Origin: JBMYYE01 sp049609065 | GTDB lineage: Bacteria > Pseudomonadota > Alphaproteobacteria > Rhodobacterales > Rhodobacteraceae | DNA: 15,824 nucleotides | NCBI GenBank assembly: GCA_049609065.1 | Contig: JBMYYE010000055.1 | Coordinates: 1 to 15,824, forward strand | Direction of reading: 5' to 3' | In this document: piece after piece, positions 1 through 7,263 of the stretch | Position numbering within the stretch: the stretch's first letter is position 1 | Layout: each line of letters starts with the position of its first letter | The notes under the pieces: model-generated | Databases searched by the model: none | What the model was told of the DNA's origin: nothing | Seen by the model: the letters and a program-made list of their open reading frames with translations, nothing else | Position numbers and translations under genes: made by a program

Positions 1-13
1 ATGACGGCGAATA

Positions 14-39
14 AAAACCCCGCATGAAAGCGGGGTTTT
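14..39 (-). terminator. Factor-independent terminator after the lipoprotein gene
   Basis: A perfect 10-bp inverted repeat (AAAACCCCGC, a 6-base loop, GCGGGGTTTT) lies 16 bases past the stop codon of the minus-strand lipoprotein gene. Read on the minus strand, the GC-rich stem is followed by a run of five T. On the plus strand it ends in four T, so it could also stop transcription coming from the left of the window. Confidence 0.85.
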
Positions 40-55
40 CGGAGCGTTTATCACG

Positions 56-661
56 TTAGTATTTGATGAGTGCCGTATAGGTATCTGGCGACACGCGGTT
101 TTCAGGGTCGATCAAATCGGACATTGGAATGTAGAAGTTCACGGTTGTGCCGTCTTGGGAAATTTGCCCATTGCTTTCGACGATTTTGTCCCCTTTGAAC
201 TTGAGGCTCACGCCTTTGCCTGCAACGGCAGCAAGAACCATTTGCTTCATGCTATCTTCCATGCCTTCCGGCATGTCGTTTTTCATGTCCTCATTTTCAA
301 GAAGCGGGGCCGTATCCATGGTGAAACGCAATTTGCCCCAGCCTTCTTTGGCCACGGTGATTTTGAGCTTGTCGTTTACGTCGTCATCCCCCATCGCGCC
401 GTAATCGACATAGCCTTTTTTGATCCAATCTTTGAGCGAAAATTCTTTTGTTGTGACACAGGTCGCCCCGTCTTTGTCGAGAGTAAAGGCGCCGCCTTCT
501 TCTTCGCATTCTTCGCGCGGGTTGCCCTCTGATTGACCCAAAAGCTGTGAGGATGTCCAAGTGGTGAACGTCATTTCCTCGTCGTTGAGGTCTGCAGTTG
601 ATTCAATATTGATACAGTTCGCAAGTGTGAAGAGAAGTGGAAGGATGAGTAGTTTACGCAT
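56..661 (-). CDS. Small putative lipoprotein of unknown function
   Basis: This encodes 201 residues. Residues 1-16 are a short signal peptide with a basic start (MRK), a hydrophobic core and a possible lipobox ending LANC, with Cys16 the likely lipidated residue. Asn just before the Cys is unusual, so lipidation is likely but not certain. The mature part is acidic and polar with no membrane segment. It has two further cysteines (52 and 68) that could form a disulfide in the periplasm, and a probable beta-rich stretch near residues 97-112. I do not recognise a family. The ATG is preceded by AGGGG about 7 bases upstream. The gene is followed by its own terminator and is preceded by a TATAAT box, so it appears to be a separate transcription unit from the glycan operon upstream. 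Confidence 0.75.
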   Translation of the reverse strand: MRKLLILPLLFTLANCINIESTADLNDEEMTFTTWTSSQLLGQSEGNPREECEEEGGAFTLDKDGATCVTTKEFSLKDWIKKGYVDYGAMGDDDVNDKLKITVAKEGWGKLRFTMDTAPLLENEDMKNDMPEGMEDSMKQMVLAAVAGKGVSLKFKGDKIVESNGQISQDGTTVNFYIPMSDLIDPENRVSPDTYTALIKY

Positions 662-695
662 GGCAAAGCCCCTACTTTAAGATGAGTATACGCCA

Positions 696-724
696 ATTAT
701 AGGCAAAGAAAGCCTCCGGTTGAA
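696..724 (-). promoter_or_regulatory. Candidate promoter for the lipoprotein gene
   Basis: On the minus strand there is a perfect TATAAT at 696-701, about 35 bases before the lipoprotein ATG. A weak -35-like TTCAAC lies at 719-724 with a 17-base spacer. The -10 box is good and the -35 box matches the consensus at only about three positions. The box overlaps the stop codon of the hydrophobic fragment at 697-1047. Confidence 0.4.
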
Positions 725-1047
725 GAGCGTTTCGTGTATTGTTTGAGAGACAATTTTCGAGACCTTAACTGTATTGAGATTGGGTTCAGATAGTGCTGTA
801 GGCCCAAAAGGGCGAGGCAAACTATAAGGATACCAATGCGTGCCAATGGGCATGTTCGCGGTGAAATGGCCCAGATGAATACACAGAGATATGATGTAAA
901 AATAGTCGTGCGCGATCCCGTGAAAATGGCAACGCTTATAGCTGCAACAATGCCGACAAGCAGGAAAACTTGATAGCGCGGCTTTTGGGTGAGGTAATTA
1001 AAAGAAAATACCCTTTGCTCCACAGTTCGGTTTTGCAAAACGCCCAA
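697..1047 (-). pseudogene. Possible fragment of an O-antigen polymerase/ligase (Wzy_C-like)
   Basis: The 433-base stretch between the lipoprotein gene and the sugar transferase holds only this 116-codon frame. It opens with TTG, has no convincing ribosome site, and an in-frame TGA lies just upstream at 1075-1077. Two hydrophobic segments are visible, roughly residues 27-60 and 67-85. The first carries a TGSRT turn between hydrophobic stretches, a pattern typical of the middle of O-antigen ligases and polymerases, which are normally about 400 residues. An ATG at 1064 opens a different frame that ends after 42 codons, so a frameshift is possible. Both ends of the expected protein are missing. 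I read it as a decayed remnant at the tail of the glycan operon. It could also be a small unrelated membrane protein or chance coding. Confidence 0.35.
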
Positions 1048-1094
1048 AATGGTGTGTTTGTCATGTCGTGGCTTTCATATATGTGTCGCGGTGG

Positions 1095-1754
1095 TTAAAA
1101 GCTGTTGCGGCGAAGAACTTTCACTACGGTTTTTAAAATAATTTTAATGTAAAGGCTCACGGAGTGCGTCTGTACCCATTCAAGGTCATATCGGGTCCGA
1201 GTTGCGGTGCTATCTACGTCTGGGGCAACCTGCGCCATACCTGTAATACCAGGGCGTAGAACATGACGATCAATCCAAACTTGTTTTGTATAATCAGATT
1301 CTTGAACAGGGACGTCAGGGCGTACCCCCACCAAAGACATGTGCCCTTGTAGGACATTCAAAACCTGTGGCAGTTCATCAAGATGGCTCGCGCGCAAGAA
1401 CTTTCCAACCCGCGTGATGCGTGGATCATTTGCAGTGGTTGTTTGGAAATCAGCACGCGCTTTTTTGCTCCCGTCCTCTGCGGCTTGAGCGCCGGTAAAA
1501 CGATCTGGGTCCGTGAACATTGTACGAAATTTGAGGATCTCAAACGTTTTTCCGCCCTGTCCAACACGTGTTTGCCGAAAGAAAATGCTGTCTTTGTCCT
1601 CGCGCCAAATGAGGGCTGCTATGAGGATCATAGGAAGTGCCCCAACGAGGAGCATTGAGGCAGCAACAAGGATGTCTACAAGCCGAAGCACAGCCCCAGT
1701 GAGAGGTTTTGCCAGCAGGGTTGGCGCAAGAGGGGTGCGGTGTTGATTGGTCAC
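1095..1754 (-). CDS. Small PglC-type undecaprenyl-phosphate sugar phosphotransferase
   Basis: This is a 219-residue bacterial sugar transferase (monotopic phosphoglycosyl transferase). Such enzymes transfer a sugar phosphate from a nucleotide sugar to undecaprenyl phosphate at the inner membrane and so start lipid-linked glycan synthesis. Visible family marks are a hydrophobic re-entrant helix near residues 24-49, FFRQTRVG at 58-65, KFRTM at 75-79, the catalytic Asp126-Glu127 pair in DELPQ, MSLVGVRPD at 139-147 and RPGITGMAQV at 167-176. It lacks the multi-helix N-terminal half of WbaP/WcaJ-type enzymes and is therefore of the PglC size class. The start is GTG at 1754 with a GAAG-like ribosome site, 15 bases after the neuC stop, so the two are probably co-transcribed. 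The sugar is not readable from sequence. A diacetylbacillosamine-type sugar would fit the neighbouring genes (inference). Confidence 0.9.
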   Translation of the reverse strand: MTNQHRTPLAPTLLAKPLTGAVLRLVDILVAASMLLVGALPMILIAALIWREDKDSIFFRQTRVGQGGKTFEILKFRTMFTDPDRFTGAQAAEDGSKKARADFQTTTANDPRITRVGKFLRASHLDELPQVLNVLQGHMSLVGVRPDVPVQESDYTKQVWIDRHVLRPGITGMAQVAPDVDSTATRTRYDLEWVQTHSVSLYIKIILKTVVKVLRRNSF

Positions 1755-1769
1755 GTGAGACTTCTTTTC

Positions 1770-2906
1770 TTAGTAGCTATTGCATTTGGCGAGTATGGAT
1801 GGATCGAGCGTTAACTCTTGTAATATTTTGACGAGCCTTCGGTCCGTTTTGCCATCGCCATATAAATTGACAAAGGGACCTTTCATAGTAATTGCGGCGT
1901 TGTAGGACGCCTTTATTTTTTCTGGTGAAAGCGTGGGGCAATCGACGGTGTTGTCATTTCTAAGGCGGTTATTTTGCCGTGTCCCAAGGTTGAGACAGGC
2001 AAGGTCAAAGCTTGCACTTTCGATGATGCCGGAGGAACTGTTCCCGATCATGATGTCTGCGGCTTTTAAGCTTTCGAGATAGCGGTCGCGCGGTAAGTGT
2101 TCGAGTATTGCAAAGCGATCAGAGGTGTTCGGATTGCTGGAAAATTTTTGTAACGCGGCATCAATTTCAGCACCACCAGCATCAGAATTCGGACGTAAAA
2201 TAATCCCATGGCAGGATGTTTCACTTAGAAAACCGAGGAGTATTTGGATTTGTGCACCCGCTTGTGCGGCCTCTTGTACCACGGGGTGAAAAACGACAAT
2301 GACTGAGGCCCCGGTGGCGGTCAAATTGTGGGTGTCGGCCAGTGCAGGACTATGCTTGACCCCCTCTGTGAGACCGACAAGACCTGGCGCCCCGATGGTC
2401 CAGATATTGTCTGGCTGCTCCCCCATGCGGATCAGGCGTTCATGGGCCTCATCGGTTGCGGGAAAATGCACATGTGCCAGTTTGCTTATGGCATGTCTGA
2501 AGCTTTCATCAAGTGTGCCAGAGCGTTCGCCGCCGTGAATATGCCCAACTGGAATGCCAAGATGAACGGCCGCGAGAGCCGCCGCAAGCATTTCCCCACG
2601 GTCGCCCAAAACCAAAATGAGATCGGGGCGATCATGTTGCCATGCGGTTAAGAAACCAAGGAGTTCATGGGCTAAGGCTGCGCCCATCTCAGCCCCATCT
2701 TGCCCTGTGAGCGTGACGGGTACTTCGCAGGCAATATTCAAGCCGCTTGCAAGGATGTCTTCGCGGCCAGCCGCATATTTTTCATTGACATGTTGCCCTG
2801 TGAGAACACATGCGATTTCCATGTCTGGCTGCGCATGCAGGTGTTTGAGGCATTTCTCCATCAACCCGAAATCGGCACGGCTTCCGCTGACATAGTGGAG
2901 CTTCAT
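1770..2906 (-). CDS. neuC: NeuC/LegG-type UDP-sugar 2-epimerase (hydrolysing)
   Basis: This encodes 378 residues of the hydrolysing UDP-N-acetylglucosamine 2-epimerase family (GT-B fold). These enzymes release UDP and invert C2, giving ManNAc in sialic acid synthesis or the 2,4-diacetamido-2,4,6-trideoxymannose used for legionaminic acid. Marks include SGSRADFG at 7-14, GDRGEM at 101-106, the block HIHGGERSGT at 122-131 followed by DE and RHAISK, and GNSSSGIIE in the C-terminal half. The ATG at 2906 begins one base after the neuA stop (TGACATG), with GGGG upstream. An in-frame TTG at 2942 would add 12 residues inside neuA and lacks support. Because a PglE-like aminotransferase and a PglD-like acetyltransferase are in the same operon, the LegG activity on UDP-diacetylbacillosamine is more likely than NeuC proper (inference). 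Confidence 0.9.
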   Translation of the reverse strand: MKLHYVSGSRADFGLMEKCLKHLHAQPDMEIACVLTGQHVNEKYAAGREDILASGLNIACEVPVTLTGQDGAEMGAALAHELLGFLTAWQHDRPDLILVLGDRGEMLAAALAAVHLGIPVGHIHGGERSGTLDESFRHAISKLAHVHFPATDEAHERLIRMGEQPDNIWTIGAPGLVGLTEGVKHSPALADTHNLTATGASVIVVFHPVVQEAAQAGAQIQILLGFLSETSCHGIILRPNSDAGGAEIDAALQKFSSNPNTSDRFAILEHLPRDRYLESLKAADIMIGNSSSGIIESASFDLACLNLGTRQNNRLRNDNTVDCPTLSPEKIKASYNAAITMKGPFVNLYGDGKTDRRLVKILQELTLDPSILAKCNSY

Positions 2907-2907
2907 G

Positions 2908-3606
2908 TCATTTGTCCCCACGTTCCGCCAGCAAAAGCTCAACCAGTTTCAGATCGATCATATTGTCGATATCAATCGACCGTTCTTCTGGCATGACATA
3001 CAGGCGCGTTTCGTCAGAAAAAAGGGTGTCCATGCTTAAAAGCGCCTCTCGGGTCCAACCGTAAATCGATCCATTCATATCGAAGACGGCCGGTGAATCT
3101 TGGCGGCGGACGACATCAAAACTGGGGGGCTTTGACAGATGTGGCACGCCATCTTGTCCACATTCCAGCATATTGAAATAGGGGGAACGACGCGCCGGCA
3201 TGGCCGTTAAAACATTGGCTGTGCCGTCTTGTGTGAGCATGTCGACCACGTGTTCGATGTCAGACGGCAACCGCAGAGGTGACGTGGCATCAAGATCAAT
3301 GGAATAGTCAAATGTTTTACCTGTTTGTGCCTCGGCCTCACGAAAACAATGCTGAATAACAGGGATTTTAGCGGCTTCATCCGTGGCCAATTCAGCAGGT
3401 CGTTTGATGAGAATATCAGCGCCCGCGTTTGCGGCAGCTTCCAAAATTGCGTCGCTGTCTGAGCTGATTGCAATATGTTCAAAAAGATGTGTCGCACGGG
3501 CTTGTTCAACTGTATGCGCGATCAATGGCTTGCCCCCAATGATGCGGACATTTTTGTTTTTAACACCTTTGGAGCCACCGCGGGCACAGATTGTACAAAT
3601 GAGCAT
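2908..3606 (-). CDS. neuA: CMP-nonulosonate cytidylyltransferase (NeuA/LegF family)
   Basis: This encodes 232 residues of a CMP-acylneuraminate synthetase, which activates a nonulosonic acid with CTP to give the CMP-sugar donor. The nucleotide-binding ARGGSKG motif is at residues 8-14 with KNKN after it. LDATSPLR at 105-112, RRQD at 167-170, NGSIYG at 178-183 and the metal-site SIDIDNMIDL near 210-219 are all intact. The ATG at 3606 has GGA 7 bases upstream and places the ARGG loop at the usual distance from the N-terminus. A TTG at 3624 would add six residues. Its stop is one base from neuC, so translation of the two is probably coupled. Upstream, 121 bases separate it from the flippase stop. 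That gap holds no gene and only poor -10-like sequence, so a separate internal promoter cannot be excluded. Confidence 0.92.
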   Translation of the reverse strand: MLICTICARGGSKGVKNKNVRIIGGKPLIAHTVEQARATHLFEHIAISSDSDAILEAAANAGADILIKRPAELATDEAAKIPVIQHCFREAEAQTGKTFDYSIDLDATSPLRLPSDIEHVVDMLTQDGTANVLTAMPARRSPYFNMLECGQDGVPHLSKPPSFDVVRRQDSPAVFDMNGSIYGWTREALLSMDTLFSDETRLYVMPEERSIDIDNMIDLKLVELLLAERGDK

Positions 3607-3727
3607 TTCGAAATCCAAGTTCAATGGGAATGTTGGGCTATAAGAGACCCGTTTAAGAGGGCGAATTTACTTTGGTAGGCTACTATCAATCAGGTATGCA
3701 TGCAATATTTTGTGCGGGTGTGACATG

Positions 3728-5206
3728 TCATGCCGTTGAAATCTTCATGTGGCGCAAGGGGCGCAAATTGGGGACAATAAGCAATGCAGATATTGCCGTT
3801 GCTATGATGAGCAGTGCTAGATTTTCCCAAAGGGAAAGGAGGACGCCTTGTGCCAAAAGAACGGCAAAAGGGGCGATGCACAATCCAATGCGCAAAGTGG
3901 TTTTGATCATTGTACTTGTCAGGCTAGATTTGCCTGAGGCGCTAAAACCAAGCGCTCTGAAGTTTAAATAGGCGGCAATGATATGGAATATGACAAACCC
4001 CCAAGGGGCAGCCAAAGGCGTGGAGAAGGCGAGTTTTAGGAGTAAATAACCGGCCACACTTAGGCCGAGGCTCATGAAGGCGTTGATCATAACTGTTTGC
4101 GGGCGTTTGGCGGCGTTTAGGGCCGCGGCACTCAACTGCAAGATGGCATAGGCTGGCAGGCAAAGAACCATCACCCGCGCAACTGCGGTGATTGCGGCGA
4201 CGTCGTCGGCCAGCAAAGAGCCGCGTTGGTAAGCCAGTTTTACAAGGAGCGGCATGAAGCTATATCCAAGGGCAAGCGCCATAAAACCAAGTGCCCACGC
4301 GGCTTGTAGCCCGATGACGGCGGTCTTTTCATATTCGTTTTTGTTTGTGGTTAAATTAGAAAGCAAAGGCAAAGAAATTGTCACCAATGGGGCAATCATC
4401 AAGGCAGCAGGCAGCCAGAACAGTTTTTCTGCGTAGTTGAAGACCGCGAGAAACCCATCCCCATTCGTTGCATGAAGCGACCGAAAGAGGATGGCAACAC
4501 CTACGATAACGCTATAGGCGAGGATGCCAGCTGCAAAGCGTTTGATGAGTTTTGTCGGTTGCCGCAAAAGTGTGAAATTAGGGCGTGTGAAAATGTCCTT
4601 CATGCCGAGGAGTTGAAAGGCAAGGCGGCAAGATGTGGCAATGAGGATGGCAAAGCTAAAGCCCAAAAGAACGCGGTCAGGTGCAATGGGCAAAAGCAAA
4701 TACACGCATAGGAGTGTGTTGAAAACCAAGACGCTAAAGCTCGGTAAGGTGAAGCGACCAACGGTGTTCAGGTAGCTGGTACTTATTCCGATCAACGCCG
4801 CGAGGGGAAGCGCAAGTAGGCTCACATGGAAGGCGCGTGTGAAGTGTGGGAATTGTGCGACATCCATTTGGGGGGCGAGAAGCCCAATGATGAGATTTGG
4901 GAAGAGGTAAAATGTCAGTGCAACGATGCCAAACGCTGCGACCGCGCCTAAAGCCACCCGCAAGAGTAGGGCCTGACGATCCGCCCCATGGCGTTGCTTG
5001 AGTTCGGGAACCAATGCAGCATTGAAGCCCCCCACCAGCAGCAGTCCAACCAAAAAGTCTGGTAAAGTGAGGATTAAGATGGCCGCATCAGCCGTTTCCG
5101 ATGCCCCGAAACGCGCCGCAAGAAGCATTTCGCGAAAGAAACCCGAAACGCGCCCTAGCAGGAGAGCAAAGCTTATTAGAACTGATACGCTGAGGATGGA
5201 TTTCAT
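3728..5206 (-). CDS. MurJ/MviN-family flippase, probably for lipid-linked glycan
   Basis: This encodes 492 residues with many hydrophobic segments along the whole length, matching the MOP-superfamily MviN/MurJ flippases (usually about 500 residues, 14 helices) that move undecaprenyl-linked substrates across the inner membrane. The N-terminus follows MurJ closely: Arg19, Arg25 and Asp40 line up with E. coli Arg18, Arg24 and Asp39 as I recall them. Where MurJ has LPNLLRR, this protein has LPDFLVG, so the conserved Arg52 position is Val53. With its place between nonulosonate genes, that suggests a glycan exporter rather than the housekeeping lipid II flippase (inference). The ATG at 5206 has AAGAGA 8 bases upstream and matches the usual family start. 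A TTG at 5224 would add six residues. Its exact substrate is unknown. Confidence 0.85.
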   Translation of the reverse strand: MKSILSVSVLISFALLLGRVSGFFREMLLAARFGASETADAAILILTLPDFLVGLLLVGGFNAALVPELKQRHGADRQALLLRVALGAVAAFGIVALTFYLFPNLIIGLLAPQMDVAQFPHFTRAFHVSLLALPLAALIGISTSYLNTVGRFTLPSFSVLVFNTLLCVYLLLPIAPDRVLLGFSFAILIATSCRLAFQLLGMKDIFTRPNFTLLRQPTKLIKRFAAGILAYSVIVGVAILFRSLHATNGDGFLAVFNYAEKLFWLPAALMIAPLVTISLPLLSNLTTNKNEYEKTAVIGLQAAWALGFMALALGYSFMPLLVKLAYQRGSLLADDVAAITAVARVMVLCLPAYAILQLSAAALNAAKRPQTVMINAFMSLGLSVAGYLLLKLAFSTPLAAPWGFVIFHIIAAYLNFRALGFSASGKSSLTSTMIKTTLRIGLCIAPFAVLLAQGVLLSLWENLALLIIATAISALLIVPNLRPLRHMKISTA

Positions 5207-5228
5207 AATGGATCTCTTGCTCAAATGC

Positions 5229-5576
5229 CTAAATATTTTGCTGCGTATTAATGTTGCGAGAATATGCTCGTGTCAGGATCACAGCAAAGAGTAAGCCTGA
5301 TGGGAGGATGAAAAGGGTCAGAGCCGAATACCCAAATGCACCGCATAAAGCCGCGGCCGCAATGAGCGATATCAAGAGCGGGTCTTTGGACCGTTTCAAA
5401 ATCTGCAAGGTAAGCCATAGTGCCACAGCAAGCGCCAATACCGCTACGATCACCATCCAGCCCCCCATATAAGACGCGATGATCTTTCCGTAACCATGGG
5501 TCAAAATATATCTCTGCGATATTGCCAAAGCACTAAGCCCTTTGTTGTGTCGCGACTGTGTTCGTCGCGTGGACAA
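5229..5576 (-). CDS. Small membrane protein or C-terminal polymerase fragment
   Basis: This frame of 115 codons sits between the acetyltransferase stop (5586) and the flippase start (5206). It opens with TTG and has no clear ribosome site. An ATG overlapping the acetyltransferase stop (5586, TAATG) is in another frame and ends after 17 codons. Three hydrophobic segments are visible (roughly residues 39-62, 68-84 and 86-103), with a basic KRSKD turn between the first two. A Gly-rich entry, a long helix, a basic turn and two more helices is the usual layout at the C-terminus of O-antigen ligase/polymerase (Wzy_C-type) proteins. The N-terminal three quarters of such a protein is absent, so it may be the stump of a deleted wzy-like gene. 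An independent small membrane gene, perhaps starting at the ATG at 5468 or 5456, is the alternative. Confidence 0.4.
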   Translation of the reverse strand: MSTRRTQSRHNKGLSALAISQRYILTHGYGKIIASYMGGWMVIVAVLALAVALWLTLQILKRSKDPLLISLIAAAALCGAFGYSALTLFILPSGLLFAVILTRAYSRNINTQQNI

Positions 5577-5585
5577 ATACGGCCA

Positions 5586-6224
5586 TTATGCTTGTATGTC
5601 TTTTGAAATGAGCCGTGCAGGAGCGCCGATATAGGTTCCAGTGTCTTTAATGTCACGTGTGACAACTGCGCCTGCTCCAATAATTGTCCATGGCGCGATT
5701 GAGAGACCTTGGATGACAACAGCACCTGCTCCAACCCATACGCCTTCATGAAGTGTGACGCCACCAGCAAGTGTCGCATTGGGCGAAATATGGCAATAGT
5801 TGCCGATCTGGCAATCATGTTCGATGACGGCACTGCTGTTGACAATGACACCTGCCCCAATGCGCGATCCCGGGTTGAGAACGGCGCCACTTAAAATCAT
5901 GCTGCCATCGCCAATGGATATTTCGCTATGATGTGTTGCGTGTGGGCACATAAAATATGTGGTGGCGCCTGAGGCGTCTCGCCGGTTTTCGAACGCAATT
6001 TTTCGGGCTTTGTTGTCGCCGATGCTCGCGATTACATTCACATCGCGTGGGATGTCGGAGATGTCTGAATATGTGGTGGGCACACCATCAACCAATTCAC
6101 CGATTGTGCGGTTTTTGTCTGCGAATGATAAGGCGCTGTATCCTGCTGCACGCATTTGGGCCGCGACAACACGACCGTGGCCACCCGCACCGTAAAGGCA
6201 TGTTTTTTGATCGTATTTAGACAT
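5586..6224 (-). CDS. NeuD/PglD-family sugar acetyltransferase
   Basis: This 212-residue protein has an N-terminal Rossmann-like sugar-nucleotide part (GAGGHGR at 12-18) and a left-handed beta-helix of hexapeptide repeats (about 100-190). That is the layout of PglD, which N-acetylates UDP-4-amino-4,6-dideoxy-GlcNAc with acetyl-CoA, and of NeuD sialic acid O-acetyltransferases. The active-site stretch VIEHDC at 133-138 and HISP at 145-148 is intact, with His136 the probable catalytic base. The ATG overlaps the neuB stop by 8 bases (ATGTCTAA), so translation is likely coupled. Paired with the PglE-like aminotransferase three genes upstream, N-acetylation of the 4-amino group is the better reading. 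O-acetylation of the finished nonulosonate is the alternative. Confidence 0.88.
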   Translation of the reverse strand: MSKYDQKTCLYGAGGHGRVVAAQMRAAGYSALSFADKNRTIGELVDGVPTTYSDISDIPRDVNVIASIGDNKARKIAFENRRDASGATTYFMCPHATHHSEISIGDGSMILSGAVLNPGSRIGAGVIVNSSAVIEHDCQIGNYCHISPNATLAGGVTLHEGVWVGAGAVVIQGLSIAPWTIIGAGAVVTRDIKDTGTYIGAPARLISKDIQA

Positions 6225-7263
6225 CGTTGCGTTTCACCAAATCATTTGCCTTAACGCTTGTTTTAAGGGGCAATCCTAAAAAACTGTCGACGTGATTGGG
6301 CGCAATGCCACTTCCGGGGCGCTTTGCTATGAGATCACGCGGGGCGAGTAAGTGTCCTGCGGCAAAATCAGCGCTATAGACTAAACTTTTACGCGCCACT
6401 TTCTTGATATTGTCCTCAGCGGAAAGAGGGCGTTTTACACCATTGCCGAGCCCAGCTTCAATTTGACGAAGTAAGGTCACCATGTCGGCGAATTCGCGTG
6501 GCTCAATAGAGGCGCTGTGATCAGGGCCGTCCATTTTGCAATCCATGGTGAAATGTTTTTCCAAAATAGCCATGCCCAATGCCCGTGCCGCGATGGCGGC
6601 GTATGGGCCGATTGTATGATCAGAAAACCCAACAGGTCGCCCAAAAACCTGCGCCATATTTTGCATAGCGCGAAGGTTTTGATCTTCGATGCGCGCGGGA
6701 TAATTGGACACGCATTGCAAAATGACAATATCCTCACAGCCCCCTGCGGTTAGCGTATCAATTGCGGCAGAAATTTCCGTGATGCTTCCCATGCCCGTTG
6801 AAAGAAGAATGGGGAACCCCATACCAGCCGCTTGGCGTAAAAGCGGGGTGTTGTTAAGCTCCCCTGAGGGCCATTTGAGGCAAATAGGGTCAAGCTTTCC
6901 AACAGCATCAAGGCTCCGATGATCAAAGGCTGTCGACATAAAATCGACACCCGCCTCGCGGCAATGTTCTTTGAGGTCAGCAAAGACCTCAATCGGCAGT
7001 TCTAAAGCTTTCAGCATGCTTTCTTGCCCGCCATCACCTGTGGTGTCTTGTTGATAATCCGCTTTGGGCGTGCCTGTGAGGATAAGGTCCTCAGTGCGAA
7101 ATGTTTGGAACTTCACGGCATCCGCACCCGCTTGGGCCGCGGCATCAATCATGTCATGGGCCAGCTGAGCGGACCCGTTATGGTTCACGCCAATTTCGGC
7201 AATGACATAGGTCGGGTTGAGCGCAGAAATGCGGCGATCACCAAGCATGAGATGTGGCATCAT
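6217..7263 (-). CDS. neuB: Nonulosonate synthase (NeuB/LegI family)
   Basis: This encodes 348 residues of an N-acetylneuraminate synthase-type enzyme, which condenses phosphoenolpyruvate with a 6-carbon hexosamine to make a nine-carbon nonulosonic acid. The TIM-barrel start VIAEIGVNHNG is at residues 20-30 and DAVKFQTF at 48-55. His216 and His237 match the manganese-binding pair of meningococcal NeuB. A C-terminal SAF (antifreeze-like) domain from about residue 288 carries KRPGSGI with Arg315, the substrate-contacting arginine of the family. The N-terminal wording is NeuB/LegI-like and not that of PseI, which argues against pseudaminic acid. The ATG overlaps the asnB stop in an ATGA. The sequence does not distinguish ManNAc from the diacetamido trideoxy substrate; the neighbours favour the latter (inference). 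Confidence 0.93.
   Translation of the reverse strand: MMPHLMLGDRRISALNPTYVIAEIGVNHNGSAQLAHDMIDAAAQAGADAVKFQTFRTEDLILTGTPKADYQQDTTGDGGQESMLKALELPIEVFADLKEHCREAGVDFMSTAFDHRSLDAVGKLDPICLKWPSGELNNTPLLRQAAGMGFPILLSTGMGSITEISAAIDTLTAGGCEDIVILQCVSNYPARIEDQNLRAMQNMAQVFGRPVGFSDHTIGPYAAIAARALGMAILEKHFTMDCKMDGPDHSASIEPREFADMVTLLRQIEAGLGNGVKRPLSAEDNIKKVARKSLVYSADFAAGHLLAPRDLIAKRPGSGIAPNHVDSFLGLPLKTSVKANDLVKRNDV

Noticed and set aside
155..532. Plus-strand open frame across the lipoprotein gene
   Set aside because: It lies wholly opposite a gene with signal peptide, ribosome site and terminator, has no family-like motif of its own, and looks like an antisense shadow.
1318..1326. Val in LVGVRP of the sugar transferase, where many relatives have LVGPRP
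   Set aside because: I recall the VGVRPD form in other small transferases of the family, and all other active-site marks are intact, so it is more likely a subfamily trait than a defect.
3697..3704. TGCATGCA palindrome in the 121-base gap between the flippase and neuA genes
   Set aside because: It is only 8 bases long, with no second copy or promoter nearby; palindromes of this size occur by chance.
6217..7263. Pseudaminic acid synthase (PseI) as an identity for the NeuB-like protein
   Set aside because: The N-terminal motif VIAEIGVNHNG and the NeuC and NeuD-type partners fit the NeuB/LegI branch. No PseB, PseC, PseG or PseH relative is present.
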